From the NCBI GenBank assembly GCA_030770535.1, contig JASVEC010000020.1:372001-436000 (forward strand): DNA of 64,000 nt. The letters are read 5' to 3'. Under the pieces are notes generated by a model. It was not told where the DNA came from, did not search any database, and was given only the letters and a program-made list of their open reading frames with translations. Below, one piece after another: positions 23,297 to 35,063 of the stretch. The DNA comes from Batkoa obscura (taxonomy: Eukaryota; Entomophthoromycota; Entomophthoromycetes; Entomophthorales; Batkoaceae). The translations under genes and the position numbers were made by a program. Position 1 is the stretch's first letter, and every line of letters starts with the position of its first letter.

Positions 23297-23925
23297 TAAG
23301 CTAAATGACATAAATTTGGTACTCTTAGATAAACTATGAATTTGCTTAACCTTTTAAAAAAACCTTTAGATAAAGATAAGACCATCCTCTGCTTTAGACA
23401 TGTATTATCAAACTAATAGACTATGTGTTGAAAACAGTAAACCAAAATAAATTTGTTTAAAGGTTCTTTGAAAATAAGTGAATAGGAAATTAACGGTAGT
23501 GCTAAATTTAGATAGTTCTATAATAATATTATTGCTTGGGACTTGCTTAAATTGAATATGTTAAGGGTCTGTTTCAAGAACAATTCCTGGCTATTAATTC
23601 GATGTTATGGGTCAGTTTTGTAGCAATATTTGTTAGCTTGATGAATTTTGATAGAATTAAATCAATCTCATTTGGACAAAGGTGTTAAACTTTTGTAACA
23701 ATTAATATAAATCGAAAAAATAGTATCTTATATTTAAACAAAGATTCTAACAATTTTTTAATGTGAGAAATTTAATCTCAAATATAACAACTTTTTGAAT
23801 TGTTACCCAAAAAATAAATCCAAAATAAACTAAAATTATTGGTTAAAATTAAATCCAAAATTTCAATAAATTAAATAATCAAATTCAAAAGTATTTGTTT
23901 TTATACTAAATAGACAGCGTGTAAT

Positions 23926-26900
23926 ATGGAAGATAAAAAGCAAAAAGCACATAGAGCAAGGCAAGCAGGCGCCAAAGTAAACAAAAAAAATAAAAATGCC
24001 GAAAAAAATAACCCAAAGGTAACTTTTGAAATAGTGAAATCTTAAATTTAGTTACAATATCTTATACTCTTTCAAGGCTTTTGCTCCATTTTCTGGGGTT
24101 AATTTTGACAAACAAAACCGTAGAAATGCTGATATTGAACAAAAAAAACTACATATGCCTATGGTTGACAGAACCCCTGATGTCCCTTCTCCAGTTGTTA
24201 TTGCAGTGGTTGGGCCACCCAAAGTAGGTTTATTGTTTATTTTGCATGCATTACTTATATCTATATAGTGTGGCAAAAGTACTTTGATTAAATCCTTAGT
24301 TAAAAAATATTGTAAACATAATATTAATGAGATTACTGGTCCAATTACTGTGATTAGTGGTAAATCAATTAATCACTTATTATCAAACGATCAACTAATT
24401 AATTACTTTAGGTAAAAATAGAAGACTTACCTTTTTAGAAAGTACCAATGATATCAATGCTATGGTAGACATCGGTAAAGTAGCTGATTTAGTATTGTTA
24501 ATGATTGATGCTAGTTATGGATTTGAAATGGTAATCAAGAAACTATTTTTAGTAAATAATATGGCTGACTTAGACTATTAGGAAACTTTTGAGTTTTTAA
24601 ACGTATTACAAGCACATGGGTTTCCAAAAGTAATCGGGGTATTGACTTACCTGGATAAATTTAGAGATAGTAAAAAGCTAAGTAACACCAAAAAACTATT
24701 AAAAAGACGTTTCTGGACTGAAATTTATCAAGGAGCCAAATTGTTCTATCTGTCTGGTGTAATCAATGATCGCTACCCAGATAGAGAAATTCATAATTTA
24801 AGTCGATTTATTTCGGTTATGAAATTTAGACCTTTAATCTTTAGAAACTCGCATCCTTACTTGATTGCTGATAGAATTGAAGACTTAACCGAACCTGAAA
24901 CAATTCGACTAAATAAAAAATGTGATCGTACTGTCTCATTATACGGGTATTTAAGGGGTACAAATATGCGAGTCAATACCATGGTCCATGTACCTGGGTT
25001 AGGGGATTTAAATATTGAAGATATTTCTGCACTTCCAGACCCTTGTCCATTGCCAGATAAAGTACGTAAAAGTTTATCTGAAAAGCAAAAATTGATCTAT
25101 GCACCAATGGCTGATATTGGAGGAATTATGTTTGATAAGGATAAGGTATATATTAATGTCCATGGGAATTTTTCAAAAAATAAGGAAGAAGAATGTAAGC
25201 TATTAATATTTTTGGGAGTAATTATTTATTAAATGTTTTTAGTAAATGAAGGTGAACGTTTAGTTATAAACTTACAAAATTCAAACTCTACCTTGGCTGA
25301 AAAATTTCAAGAGTCCCAAATTAGTATCTTCAATAATTCTACTCCAAAAAATCAAGTAGAAGAGGAGGTATATCCAAAAGAAGAAATAGAACAAGACTCA
25401 AATGGTAGAGTTCGTCGTAAAGCTGTGTTTAATTCCGAAATTGATTTAAATGAAGTCGAAAGTGAAGAAGAATATGATTCAAATGATGAAAATCCTAATT
25501 TAAATCAAAATGATGATGATCAAGATGACGAAGTTGCTTTTGCTGAATCAGACTCTGATTTGGGCTCTTTATCCGGTGAAGAAGTAGATTCCGGTATTGA
25601 GCATGATGATGATGATTATGAAGATGCGGAAAATAGCCAAGAACTAGAAGATGAAGAAGATGGAGCATTAAGATGGAAAGGAAATTTAATAGCCAAAGCA
25701 CAAGATAACTATTTGAATTTCCAACGAGTTAATTTGATGGATATAATTTATGGAGACAAAGAAGTTCCAGCTTTAGATAAAGATGAAAAAGATGAAAGTG
25801 AAAATGAAAGTGAGGATGATTTCTTTGCACCTAAAACACCAGAATCAAAAGAAATTATAGAAAGAATAGATTCATGTAAGGCATCTTTAAAATATGATCA
25901 TTTATCACTATGGGAATCCGAAGATTACTTGGATTCTATAAGATATCGATTCATTACTGGAAGTCAACCAATTGGGGATAATGACAATGATGATGGTTCA
26001 GTTTACGGGGATTTTGAAGATCTCGAAAACAAAGAAGAGGAGAAAGAAGAAGAATTAACTCAAGAAGAAAAATTACTGAAAAAGAAAGAGCAGCTTAAAG
26101 CAAAATTTGATGCTGAATATGATGACGATGACGGTGAAGAGAAATTAGACTTTTATGAAATAGAGAAGAAAAAGATTGAGGAGCAAAATCAAATCAATCA
26201 AGAGGAATTTGATGACGATAACGAAGAATTAAGACATCAGGTAGAAGGGTACAGACCAGGAAAATATGTTCGATTATTATTCAAAAATGTACCTTGTGAG
26301 TTTATTGAAAACTTTGATTCCAGGTATCCTGTTATTGTTGGAGGTTTATTGTCAAATGAGACAAGCTTTGGGTTTTTACAGGTGATTAGAAATTTACGGC
26401 ATTTATTTCTAGAATGCTTATTTAATATAATTTAGGTCCGTATTAAACGTCATCGTTGGCACAAAAAAATATTGAAGTGTAATGATCCTTTGATCTTCTC
26501 TATTGGCTGGAGAAGATTCCAATCCATCCCAATTTATTCTTTAAATGACGGGAGTAGAAATCGACTATTAAAATATACCCCTGAGCATATGCATTGTTTG
26601 GCTACTTTTTATGGTATACGATCATAGTATAATATAATATAGTGATAATAATTGTAACTTTTAGGACCCATTGCTCCACCAAATAGCGGGTTCTGTGCTT
26701 TTCAATCCGTTTCAAAGAAAACAGTAATTTAAACTAAACTTATTTAAGAATAGATATTGACTATTTTTAGTCTAATTTCAGGGTCAGTGCCACCGGAGTG
26801 GTCTTAGAAAATGATCAAGCTAGTGAAATCGTTAAAAAGTTGAAGCTTAAAGGAGAGCCCTATAAAGTGTTTAAAAACTCAGCATTTGTTAGAAACATGT

Positions 26901-27686
26901 TTAACTCGCCTTTAGAAGTAGCCAAGTTTGAAGGAGCAACCATTCGTACTGTATCTGGGATTCGTGGTATGATTAAAAAAGCTGAAAAGGTAACATTTAA
27001 CACTAATCAGGTATGAAAGTTATTTAAACGTTTTTAGACTCCTGCAGGTGCTTTTAGAGCTACCTTTGAGGATAAAGTTCTGAGATCAGATATCGTATTT
27101 TTAAGAGCTTGGTACCCAATTAAACCTAAAAAGTATTACAATCCGGTGACATCGCTGTTGCTAAGCAATAAAAAATGGGTAGGTATGAGAATTGTAGCTG
27201 ATGTTCGACAAGAAAAAAATATTGAGATTCCAAATAATCCTAACTCAGCTTATAAGGTAAATCATATAATATACTGCTGAGATATAAATTTATGAATATA
27301 TATAGGAAATAACAAGAAGTAAAAGATTTTTCAATAAACTTCATGTACCCAAGAAACTGGAGGGTCAACTACCATTTAGCAGTAAACCAAAGATGTTAAG
27401 CAAAGTCAAGAAGCCAACATACTTACAAAAGAGAGCTGTGGTTTTAACCCAACAAGAAAAGAAAGAATCAACTCTTATGATTCAATTGAACACTCTTAAT
27501 AAAATTAAAGAAAGTAAACAAAAAGTCAAAAGGAAAGAACAACATGACAAGTTCATGAAAAAAGTAAGAGAGTTGGAGGAAAAGAAAGACTCTAATAACA
27601 AAAAGATGAGAAAAGAGCATTATCGTGCCGAAGGCTTAAAGGAAAGAGCAGCTTCTAATAGAAGGGGAGGTAGTAAAGATGATTAA
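23926..27686 (+). CDS. BMS1: Ribosome biogenesis GTPase Bms1
   Basis: Eleven exons: 23926-24018, 24077-24223, 24269-24359, 24412-24530, 24582-25194, 25243-26381, 26436-26613, 26665-26723, 26771-26989, 27038-27256 and 27306-27686, in frame to 1085 residues. Bms1 is the nucleolar GTPase of the SSU processome and acts with Rcl1 in 18S rRNA maturation. Family marks are the basic start [15 protein letters not shown], the P-loop GPPKCGKST (residues 77-85, split by an intron), and [12 protein letters not shown] central acidic stretch (about 370-650) holds the conserved NLMDIIYG. The C-terminal half has [21 protein letters not shown] and [10 protein letters not shown]. All ten introns are 45-58 bp. 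Exon 9 was ended at 26989 because the result, [15 protein letters not shown], matches the family. Confidence 0.93.
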
Positions 27687-28303
27687 TTAAGCTAATATTT
27701 TGATTACTAGGTATCAATACATTATCGCTTTGTTAGTTTTTCTTATAAATATATAGAGTTCTAATTTAGTTATTTCCTTTCTTATTCCTATAGGCTTTTA
27801 GCTGAAACATCTTTAGCTTTTTAATGAGATTTTTATTCATGTTGTATTAAGTTTTCGTTTAATGTTAAGATTTTAAAATTTAACATTTTTTAACCTAAAA
27901 GATAGCTTTTGTTAATAGTCCTAGTCCTATATGAGAACGAGGCAATTTAGAATTTAGCATTATGTTTAATAAAAAACTTATTTACCCTTAATTCAACAAA
28001 AATCATTGTTTACAATTCATGAAATTTTTTAAACCTGGTTTTTATTTAAAATAATACTTATCAAAGCTACAGAAAAATTTCCAATAAGAATAGCCAATGC
28101 CTCGGCAATAACATTATATCATTAGTAATAAAATTTGTTTTTGAAGAGTAACTATACCAACCCAATACGATAGGTCACATTACTAAGATGCTAACACACT
28201 TAAAGTTATGAGATATTGAAAATACAATTTAAATGTCAGTTTGCTCAAGCTCCAAGCTTCAACGAAATTGAAACAACCTCAAGGAAAACGCTGTGTCTAA
28301 TGT
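27687..28303. other. Intergenic, no gene seen
   Basis: BMS1 3' flank and the sequence downstream of the dead transposase. No inverted end of that transposon could be recognised here. Confidence 0.5.
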
Positions 28304-29833
28304 TTATTCAAAAGGTGTTTTATATAAAGCTAAAGTCGTATTTTCCAAAATACTGTAAAAGTAGCTTTGGCAACTTGACTCATTAATTGTTGAAATACCA
28401 TGCTTAACAATGTCTTCAATACTAATTTCCACAGCTTGTATTGTATTCAAATTTGTTGATAAGCAGGTTTCTATAAAGTGTCTAATTGCTCAGAAACTCT
28501 GCTCTGCTGGATTTAACATATAAGAGTATGGTGATAGGAATTTAAGCTGGTAATTAATATTAGGTAGTAGCTTTTCTATCTTATCGATTCCATGAGTTCT
28601 TGTATTATTTGGAATTATCCAAGGTCTGTTCACTATTTGATCTTGATCAAGGATAGTAGTTAATTCGTCAATAAAGGTAATAAACCTTTCATCACTATCG
28701 CTTTTATCAGACAGCGTATAATAAAGTATCCTCTTTTAGGATACTGTAATCACCAATGTCTAGTTTCTATCGCTCATTATTGGAGTAGTCATGGATGATT
28801 TTTCCCCATTATATGATTGTATCCTTTTAATATTTAAATGGTAATGAAAACCTAGTTCATGAATAAATATACATTTCCTCATATTACAACAAAAATGTTG
28901 GATAAAATGTGCAGCATACTCTACCTTTTTGGATATTATAGACCTCTCACTTACCTTATCTAGAGTATAGCTTGGATTACCAAGAGTTGCTTTTGATGAT
29001 TTTAACGCATTTTTCATCAAAGATGATTCCAGTTTAACACCTGTTCTATTATATAAGATCCCTTGCATTCGACTTGAAATATATTCACTATCTTCCTCAA
29101 TAATCCTCTGAGTTTCAAAAGCTACTTGCTCTATCAAAATTGAACAATAAGGTATTACTTTATCCCTTACTTTTATACTTGTATATAGCCCCTCTTTTTA
29201 TTATAGATAATAACATTTCTTTTATCATATATCATTGTTAGTTGTTCTGTTGCATTTATAAATGCTTCTTGATCCTTTACTGCCAAAAGTAAACTCTCTT
29301 TAATCACGTTCTCTATTCCCTCATAATCATGCGAGATTTCAATGTTATGTAATTTATTGTCTCGTTGGATATTTATTTCAGCATTGCTTTGAATATTTGT
29401 TTTAGCATCATTCTGATTATTATTATTTTTCGCTGCTACTGCTTTTTTCGACTTTTATCTTTTCTTGAATATAATATTTTTTGTATTACTACAGTTAATA
29501 TATTGCTGTTTTACCACTCTTTTAAGGGCTTTTCTTGCTTAGTCACTCGTTTTAATAAAATTTCTTTAGTTATATTGTTAACTCTAAAACATGGTTTGCT
29601 GTTATCTTTTTTAATTTATAAACTTCTTGTGCATTTGTTGCTACTGGCTTTACAACTTGTATTAATGTCTTTCTTTCTCTTGAAATGATAGTTCCAGCTG
29701 AATCATAATGAATAGATAATTTTTCTGCTACTTCTTTTAAAGACTTTCTTTGCTTGATCACTTGCTTTATTAAACTTTTTTCATCATCGCTTATTTTGAT
29801 ATAGGGTTTACGATTAAAAATTTTCAAGCTCAT
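28304..29833 (-). pseudogene. Decayed Tc1/mariner (IS630)-type transposase
   Basis: A plain DNA transposon relic. The N-terminal frame (29833-29570) has a helix-turn-helix of the resolvase/Tc1 type, with the stretch VIKQRKSLKEVAEKLSIHYD. The middle frame (29137-28760) carries the first catalytic strand, reading FIHELGFHYHLN where the family has FIDE. A third frame holds WIIPNNTRTH, where the family has DNAxxH, and SPYSYMLNPAEQ with the final Glu. Two of the three catalytic acidic residues are thus replaced (Asp to His, Asp to Asn). Several stops and frame changes separate the parts, and the C-terminus ends at 28304. At about 1.5 kb it is longer than a typical Tc1 gene. I could not find its terminal inverted repeats. 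Confidence 0.7.
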
Positions 29834-30854
29834 AACTTCTTATAGATTGTCTTATTTAACTCTACGACATTCACCAATATCTTCCTTCCTCTTTTAACAA
29901 TACCTTTTGTAACATGTTATTTAGTAGATAACTGGTCTGTTGTCCCTTTTGTTGTCTTTCCTTGATCATCTGTTAGTTTCAACAATTTTCTCTCAGCTCC
30001 ATTGTCTTTTTCATTGTGACACTGAAGGCTGCTATCTCAAAGCTTGTCGATACTTTGCCTTCTTGTTTCTTTTTTTATTAAGATCCAAAACTTAAAAGAA
30101 TAAATTTAAAATATATAATATCAAAGTAAGATTTTGAGTAAAAACTTCGATAACACCTCCTTGATTAAATGTTTACCCAGAGTTTATTTTACAGCAGTTA
30201 AAGTCGTTCAATCTACAAGAACCTAGAATGATTCAAATTGGTTTCTTCCTTGTCTGATATTAGGATAAATATCTCAATCCAGTTTATGTGAACCCTATTG
30301 ATAGTATTTTATGAGTTTTTGGCTTGAAGTAAAATTAATAAATCAAGTGTGGTTAAATCATTAGTTAAGAATTCAAGGTTTTAGAAAGGTAATCCCCAAT
30401 TTTTATTAAAAGCTGTATAAAAATTTTGATATGTTAAACAATAAGTGAGTTTAGGTTATTTATTTATGCTATAAACAAGTATCCTCTTTTTTAAAATGGC
30501 CTGCTTTATAAAAAATATTATTATTATTTATTAAACAAAGTCAATCGACTACAAAAAAGGTAGATTTATATAAAGATTTTGCTATGTTTCTCCTTTTAAA
30601 AATATTTGAAGCAATTTGAAATTTTGCTAGATTGAATTTTAAGTGTAAAATGTAAGTTTAAAACGGTGAAATAAATCACGTTAATCTCAATGATCAAAAA
30701 ACTTTATAAACAAGTTGGCACTATCTAATCAGAAGATCACTCAACTAACCAATAAAAATATCAAACATCTAATAATTGAATTCTGGATTGTTTTTAAAGA
30801 AGGTATATAAACAATAGAAAGCTATGGACTATAAAAAATAGAAATTATTAGCTG
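29834..30854. other. Intergenic, no gene seen
   Basis: Upstream of the dead transposase, so it may include the element's left end. Nothing further is recognised. Confidence 0.45.
30804..30811 (+). promoter_or_regulatory. TATA box before a small secreted-peptide frame
   Basis: TATATAAA lies 44-51 bp before the ATG at 30855, the spacing seen at the trypsin, CAP and RNR2 genes. Confidence 0.35.
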
Positions 30855-31004
30855 ATGTATACCAAATTTATCTTACCGTTATTTGTTTTCCACAGTATAG
30901 CCAGTTTATTGCTCTTACAGGCCAACTTAAAACATAGCGCTTTAGTAGATCCAAAAGATTTATTCCTTTTAGTTAAGCAGCTGGTTGATTTTATAATCAC
31001 TTAA
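30855..31004 (+). CDS. Possible small secreted peptide, 49 residues
   Basis: An ATG-initiated frame of 49 codons. The first 20 or so residues (MYTKFILPLFVFHSIASLLL) look like a signal peptide. The remainder, QANLKHSALVDPKDLFLLVK and onward, has no cysteine and no recognised family. The main support is the TATA box at the usual distance. An upstream ATG with a five-codon frame lies at about 30824, which weakens the case. It could also be the first exon of a gene now lost. Confidence 0.25.
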   Translation: MYTKFILPLFVFHSIASLLLLQANLKHSALVDPKDLFLLVKQLVDFIIT

Positions 31005-31207
31005 AAGTTGTATATTTTAAACTGTCTTTCTTTTAAAAATAAATGTCTTTCATCAGTTTCTTGCTCGTTTTTCAAATATGAATGTATACAAAATGAAAGT
31101 GTAGTATTACAATAGTTAAAATAATCATGACTGTATGTAAATTTATTTGTATGCTTAAAGTAAAACAACTAATGAACATTGTTAATTTATTATAAAATAG
31201 TACTTAA

Positions 31208-31314
31208 ATATGAGGATGTGCTTTAGGTTTAAGAATTTTACTAACAAATTTTCCGCTTAAATAGCACTTAAAAAATGGAAAAAATAATGAAGTCAAAAAA
31301 AACACACTCATATA
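31208..31314 (+). repeat. MITE-like element, copy K
   Basis: Begins AATATGAGGATGT and ends ACACACTCATATA. Confidence 0.78.
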
Positions 31315-31642
31315 GTATTCCTTTATTTTTATATCAATTTAATATTAATAGCTACCTATATATGAACGCTAGTACCTTTAATATGATCGTTCAATTTTTA
31401 TTATAATGATAATGGAAGTCTATAATCCATTTTGACTGTGAAATTAACAGGAGTATATGTCAATAAGATATTATATTTATAAACACTTCAAATTGAATCT
31501 TGTAAAATAAGTTAGTTTCCAGATTTTTTGTATAAATATAATAATTATAATACGATGCTATGTTATTAAACTAAAGTTTTAATAAAAAACAGATTAAATG
31601 CCACGCAGTTTATTTAATAAGCAAACTGCTTCATCGGACTTT

Positions 31643-32140
31643 TCAACTTTTATCAGATACTTCACCAAACCACATAACAGAATATTGACCTCTAGTAGCA
31701 GCACCAACTGCTTCCCACTTGTTGTCGTGCCATGAACCTTGGTTTAAAAGTACTTCGGCATGCGGTTTTGAATTTAACCAACCACGGATTAAATCTTTAG
31801 GCTTTGTTAGACCTAAAAAAGAAACTTCATAGCCATTACCAGAATAGCCAGTAAGCTGACGAGGTTTGTCCCACATACATTTATAGCCCTCACTTACTTT
31901 ACATTTAAAAACACTAGGCCAGTCATGTAGCCCTGGTTTTGAATCAGCATATTTCGATAAATCATCTACGTGAGCCTGAGCAACTTTGGTTAATTTTTTA
32001 CTAATGTTGATTTGGTATAACCCCCGCTTACTCCTTTCAGCGTTTAACTCATTTACTATTTCAGTTAAAAAATTGTTTTGACATTGGATAAAGCCAAATA
32101 AGCCAGCAGCTCCGATAATAGTAATGCTTGATAATTTCAT
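31643..32140 (-). CDS. Secreted CAP (SCP/PR-1) domain protein
   Basis: A single exon of 165 codons. A signal peptide covers about residues 1-20 (MKLSSITIIGAAGLFGFIQC). The CAP fold is recognised from IVNELNAERSKRGLYQINIS, then LTKVAQAHVDDLSKY with the first metal-site type His, and the C-terminal block HAEVLLNQGSW followed by WEAVGAATRGQYSVMWFGE. CAP proteins are extracellular and in fungi bind sterols or fatty acids; many pathogens secrete them. The domain is near full length (usual size 150-160 residues). TATATAAAAG lies about 40 bp before the ATG. No CAP paralogue is seen nearby. Confidence 0.85.
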   Translation of the reverse strand: MKLSSITIIGAAGLFGFIQCQNNFLTEIVNELNAERSKRGLYQINISKKLTKVAQAHVDDLSKYADSKPGLHDWPSVFKCKVSEGYKCMWDKPRQLTGYSGNGYEVSFLGLTKPKDLIRGWLNSKPHAEVLLNQGSWHDNKWEAVGAATRGQYSVMWFGEVSDKS

Positions 32141-32177
32141 TTTATATAATTTTATGTTATTTGTGCTTTATATTTAC

Positions 32178-32187
32178 CTTTTATATA
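32178..32187 (-). promoter_or_regulatory. TATA box of the CAP gene
   Basis: TATATAAAAG on the minus strand, 38-47 bp before the ATG. Confidence 0.45.
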
Positions 32188-33771
32188 CTTTTTCATAGTA
32201 TTGTTATAAAATATTCTAATTTAATCCATTGCAATTGTTCAATACTAAGTTTTATTATGGTTATTATTTCATTTTAGTTTAGTGTCACCATACTTTATAT
32301 TAAAAAGACACAATATATGAGGATGTGTTCTTAGTAGTTTTACCAACAATTTTTTCGCTCAAATAGCGCTTAAAAAATGGAAAAAGTTATGAAACCAAAA
32401 AAGTATCACCATATAGTATCAAAATCACACAAAAGTTATTAATAATCTTTACAAGGAACTTTATCTTTAGAATCTCGGATTTGTGTTTCCAAATATAGTC
32501 TGTATCTTTGTTATGCTCTCTTATGGTAATCTTATTCACTTTATTACAAGTATCTGTATTTATCGTTTTTTTTCATAGTGTTTTCATTTTGATATATATT
32601 TATGAACCTGTGTTACGTTATTAAAAAAACTTGATGAAATGTTAAAATTTCCTAGTTTGATATATTAAGGTTGTTAGTTTGAAATTCAAGCACAGAGAAT
32701 CTTGATGCTATTGAATAATGTTGTAGTAAATAATAGTTATGAGAGTAAGGCTTATATTTTCAAGTTTATTTTATAGGTCAAATAATAGGAATCTAAGCTT
32801 ATAAGATAATAGTTATGAATTGGAAGAATAAATTTTTATTACCATTTGTTTAGTATTTAAAAAATCGATGACCATGACAAAAATATATTAAAACTTATAA
32901 ATATCAGTAAAAGTATAGTTTCAACAAGTAAAAATTGTAATTTTCCAATTCAAATGTGAATTAGGTATTTGAATTTTGCATTTTCTGAACTTAATAAATC
33001 TAAAGCAATAAAATTATTAAGTACAATAGTAAAATTCCTAATTTATGTTTCTTATTACAGCTACTTATTGCAAAAAAAATTTTTGTACAAATTTCTATCC
33101 AATTGAAAAAAAACGCCTGTTAGGATAAAAACTTGCAATCTTAAACTAGTGACTTTAGGCTAGCCTTAATAGTAGGCCCAGTTTAAGACCATATCAGGGC
33201 TAAGTCATGTTGCAACAAGGTTGATATTAGGTTTTTATTTTAAAAAAGATTGTTAAAAATTTTCGCTTTGAGTTACAAAACCAGTTCTTTACCAAAAAAT
33301 TTATAAAAGAAGCCTGCTTATCTGAAATTGTACTCAACCGCCTTTTATATCTAAATTTAATTGAAACTTTGGTCTTAATTGCCTTACAAAATTAAGAAAT
33401 ATAGTAAGATGGTCTTAAAAATCAAATAATAAACTCCTTATACTTGTAAATTCTCTAACATACTTTGAGATTTTATGTTGCATATTTTTATCTAAGGATA
33501 TATCATATATTTCTTCATAAAAAGCAATTTTGGTTACTTAAGACACTATGATAATTTCAAAAATTTTCAGTTTGGTTTGATTTGAATGTGCATGATTTTA
33601 CAATAAATATTTTGATCAAAATCCATTCGAAAATAGCAACTTCAAAAGGATAGTAGTAGATTTATTCTGTTATTCAAATTCAACCATTGGTTAAATAAAT
33701 AACACTTGCTAAAATGATAATCCACACTTTTAATTAATTACAGTTTAAATCCAATATCATTTCATTTTATT
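32188..33771. other. Intergenic, no gene seen
   Basis: AT-rich. It holds MITE copy L and nothing else recognisable. Confidence 0.55.
32313..32415 (+). repeat. MITE-like element, copy L
   Basis: Begins ATATATGAGGATGT. The right end is degenerate (AGTATCACCATATA). Confidence 0.72.
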
Positions 33772-34538
33772 ATGGAACTTTTAGACTTTGTATATTTTAT
33801 GATAGGCAACGAAATCCGTCAGCTATCTTAAGGCTATGGTAAATTTATAATATCTTTGTTTTTGTAGAATTCTATCCTCCTAGATATCAATGCTTATTTA
33901 CTGTTATTTCTTGGATACTTATGATATTAGGAGTAGTTTTGTTGATATATGATGTAAAAGCAATAAATTTTTTGTATATTATCACTGGATTTATTATTGG
34001 TGTATATAGCTATTATTTGATTATCACAATAATTTATTTGAATGTAACATCGTCAAATCAAATAGTTGATTATAATAGCGCGATTAATGTTATTGAAGAG
34101 GCCAATATCAAATATCGTCTTAGAAGATATAATGGTTTAATTTTAGCTTTAACTACCAGTGTAGTATCCACTGTTTTTGATTCTATTGGAATGATCATGT
34201 TGGGTCTAATTACCGGAACACTTATCAGCTTTATTGTTGCTTTTTTAGCGTTTAATAGCAGCTTATTTTTACTTCTAATCATTGTTTTGCCTGTAATATC
34301 AACAGCTACTTCAATTTACTTTAGAAAAGCTAGTAAGTTAATCTACTGTATTTTAGCAGGAGGATCTTTTTTAGCTTTTAGCTTAAGATTAAGCTTCCAT
34401 GGTATTGTTTTATTATCAGCGTCTTATAAATTTTTGGAGGATGTGTTCTTTTCAGCTAATATAGTTATGCTTGTGATTTTAATTAGTTATGTCCTAATAT
34501 ATTTAATTTTTTACTTTTATTGGGATCTTAATGACTGA
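33772..34538 (+). CDS. Multi-pass membrane protein (possibly TM198/DUF4203-like)
   Basis: The certain part is the frame from the ATG at 33921 to 34538 (205 codons), with about seven hydrophobic segments and glycine-rich helices (GLITGTLISF, YCILAGGSFLAF). This pattern recalls the TM7S3/TM198 (DUF4203) group. The frame stays open upstream to an acceptor at 33867 and adds EFYPPRYQCLFTVISWIL, which looks native. A matching upstream exon would be 33772-33838 (MELLDFVYFMIGNEIRQLS), in the right phase but with a TAA at 33829-33831. So either the start is 33921, or the gene carries a nonsense codon near its start. The family call is tentative. Confidence 0.5.
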
Positions 34539-35063
34539 ATTATGAATAGAATACAAATAGTTTTAGGGTTAAGCTTACTAAAATAAAGATTCTATTCAAT
34601 AACTTCGGGTATTAGTCTTTGTTAGATTTATGAAGTATAATTTAATCCCTTTATCAACGTGAAGCGACGTATTATAAAAATATGTTGTTTTAAGGTAAGA
34701 ATAAAATGTATGTTAGGATTGAATTCTAATTTGCTCAGGTTTTCGATACTATGTATTTGCTCAAGTAACCTTAAAGGTTGTAGCTTCATTTCAAAAAAGA
34801 CATAATATAAAAGTACTTACTCTAATAGCGTAAGAGTATTATTATAAACTTTTAGAATAACAACTCTATATATTATATATATACTTTGATAATTGACTAT
34901 GATTAATAAGATTCAACTACTTACAATCCTAGTTCAAAACTCCAACTTTTAAAATTCTTACATCCCTAATGTGATAAGGCAGCCTTAGCTTGAGACTAGG
35001 AAATCTAAGTTGGAGATCCTGTTGATAGTTCCTATTCACACTATAGTTTCCTAAAGTCAAATA
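34539..35063. other. Intergenic, distal 3' flank of RNR2 copy 1
   Basis: No gene seen. Right of 35064 the sequence is shared with the other RNR2 locus. Left of it the similarity continues for about 25 bases with many differences and then fades. Confidence 0.55.

Larger units (their letters stand above)
22692..23925. other. Intergenic with two MITE copies
   Basis: Upstream region shared by the membrane protein and BMS1. It contains MITE copies I and J in the same orientation, 200 bp apart. Confidence 0.6.

Noticed and set aside
27011-27037. A 27-bp intron in BMS1 (GTATGA...TTTTTAG)
   Set aside because: Using the earlier donor at 26990 gives a normal 48-bp intron in the same phase, and the joined protein [15 protein letters not shown] matches Bms1 proteins better.
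28304-29833. Parent element of the 105-bp MITEs
   Set aside because: The dead Tc1-type transposase has no recognisable TATGGGGATGT ends on either side, so a link is not supported.
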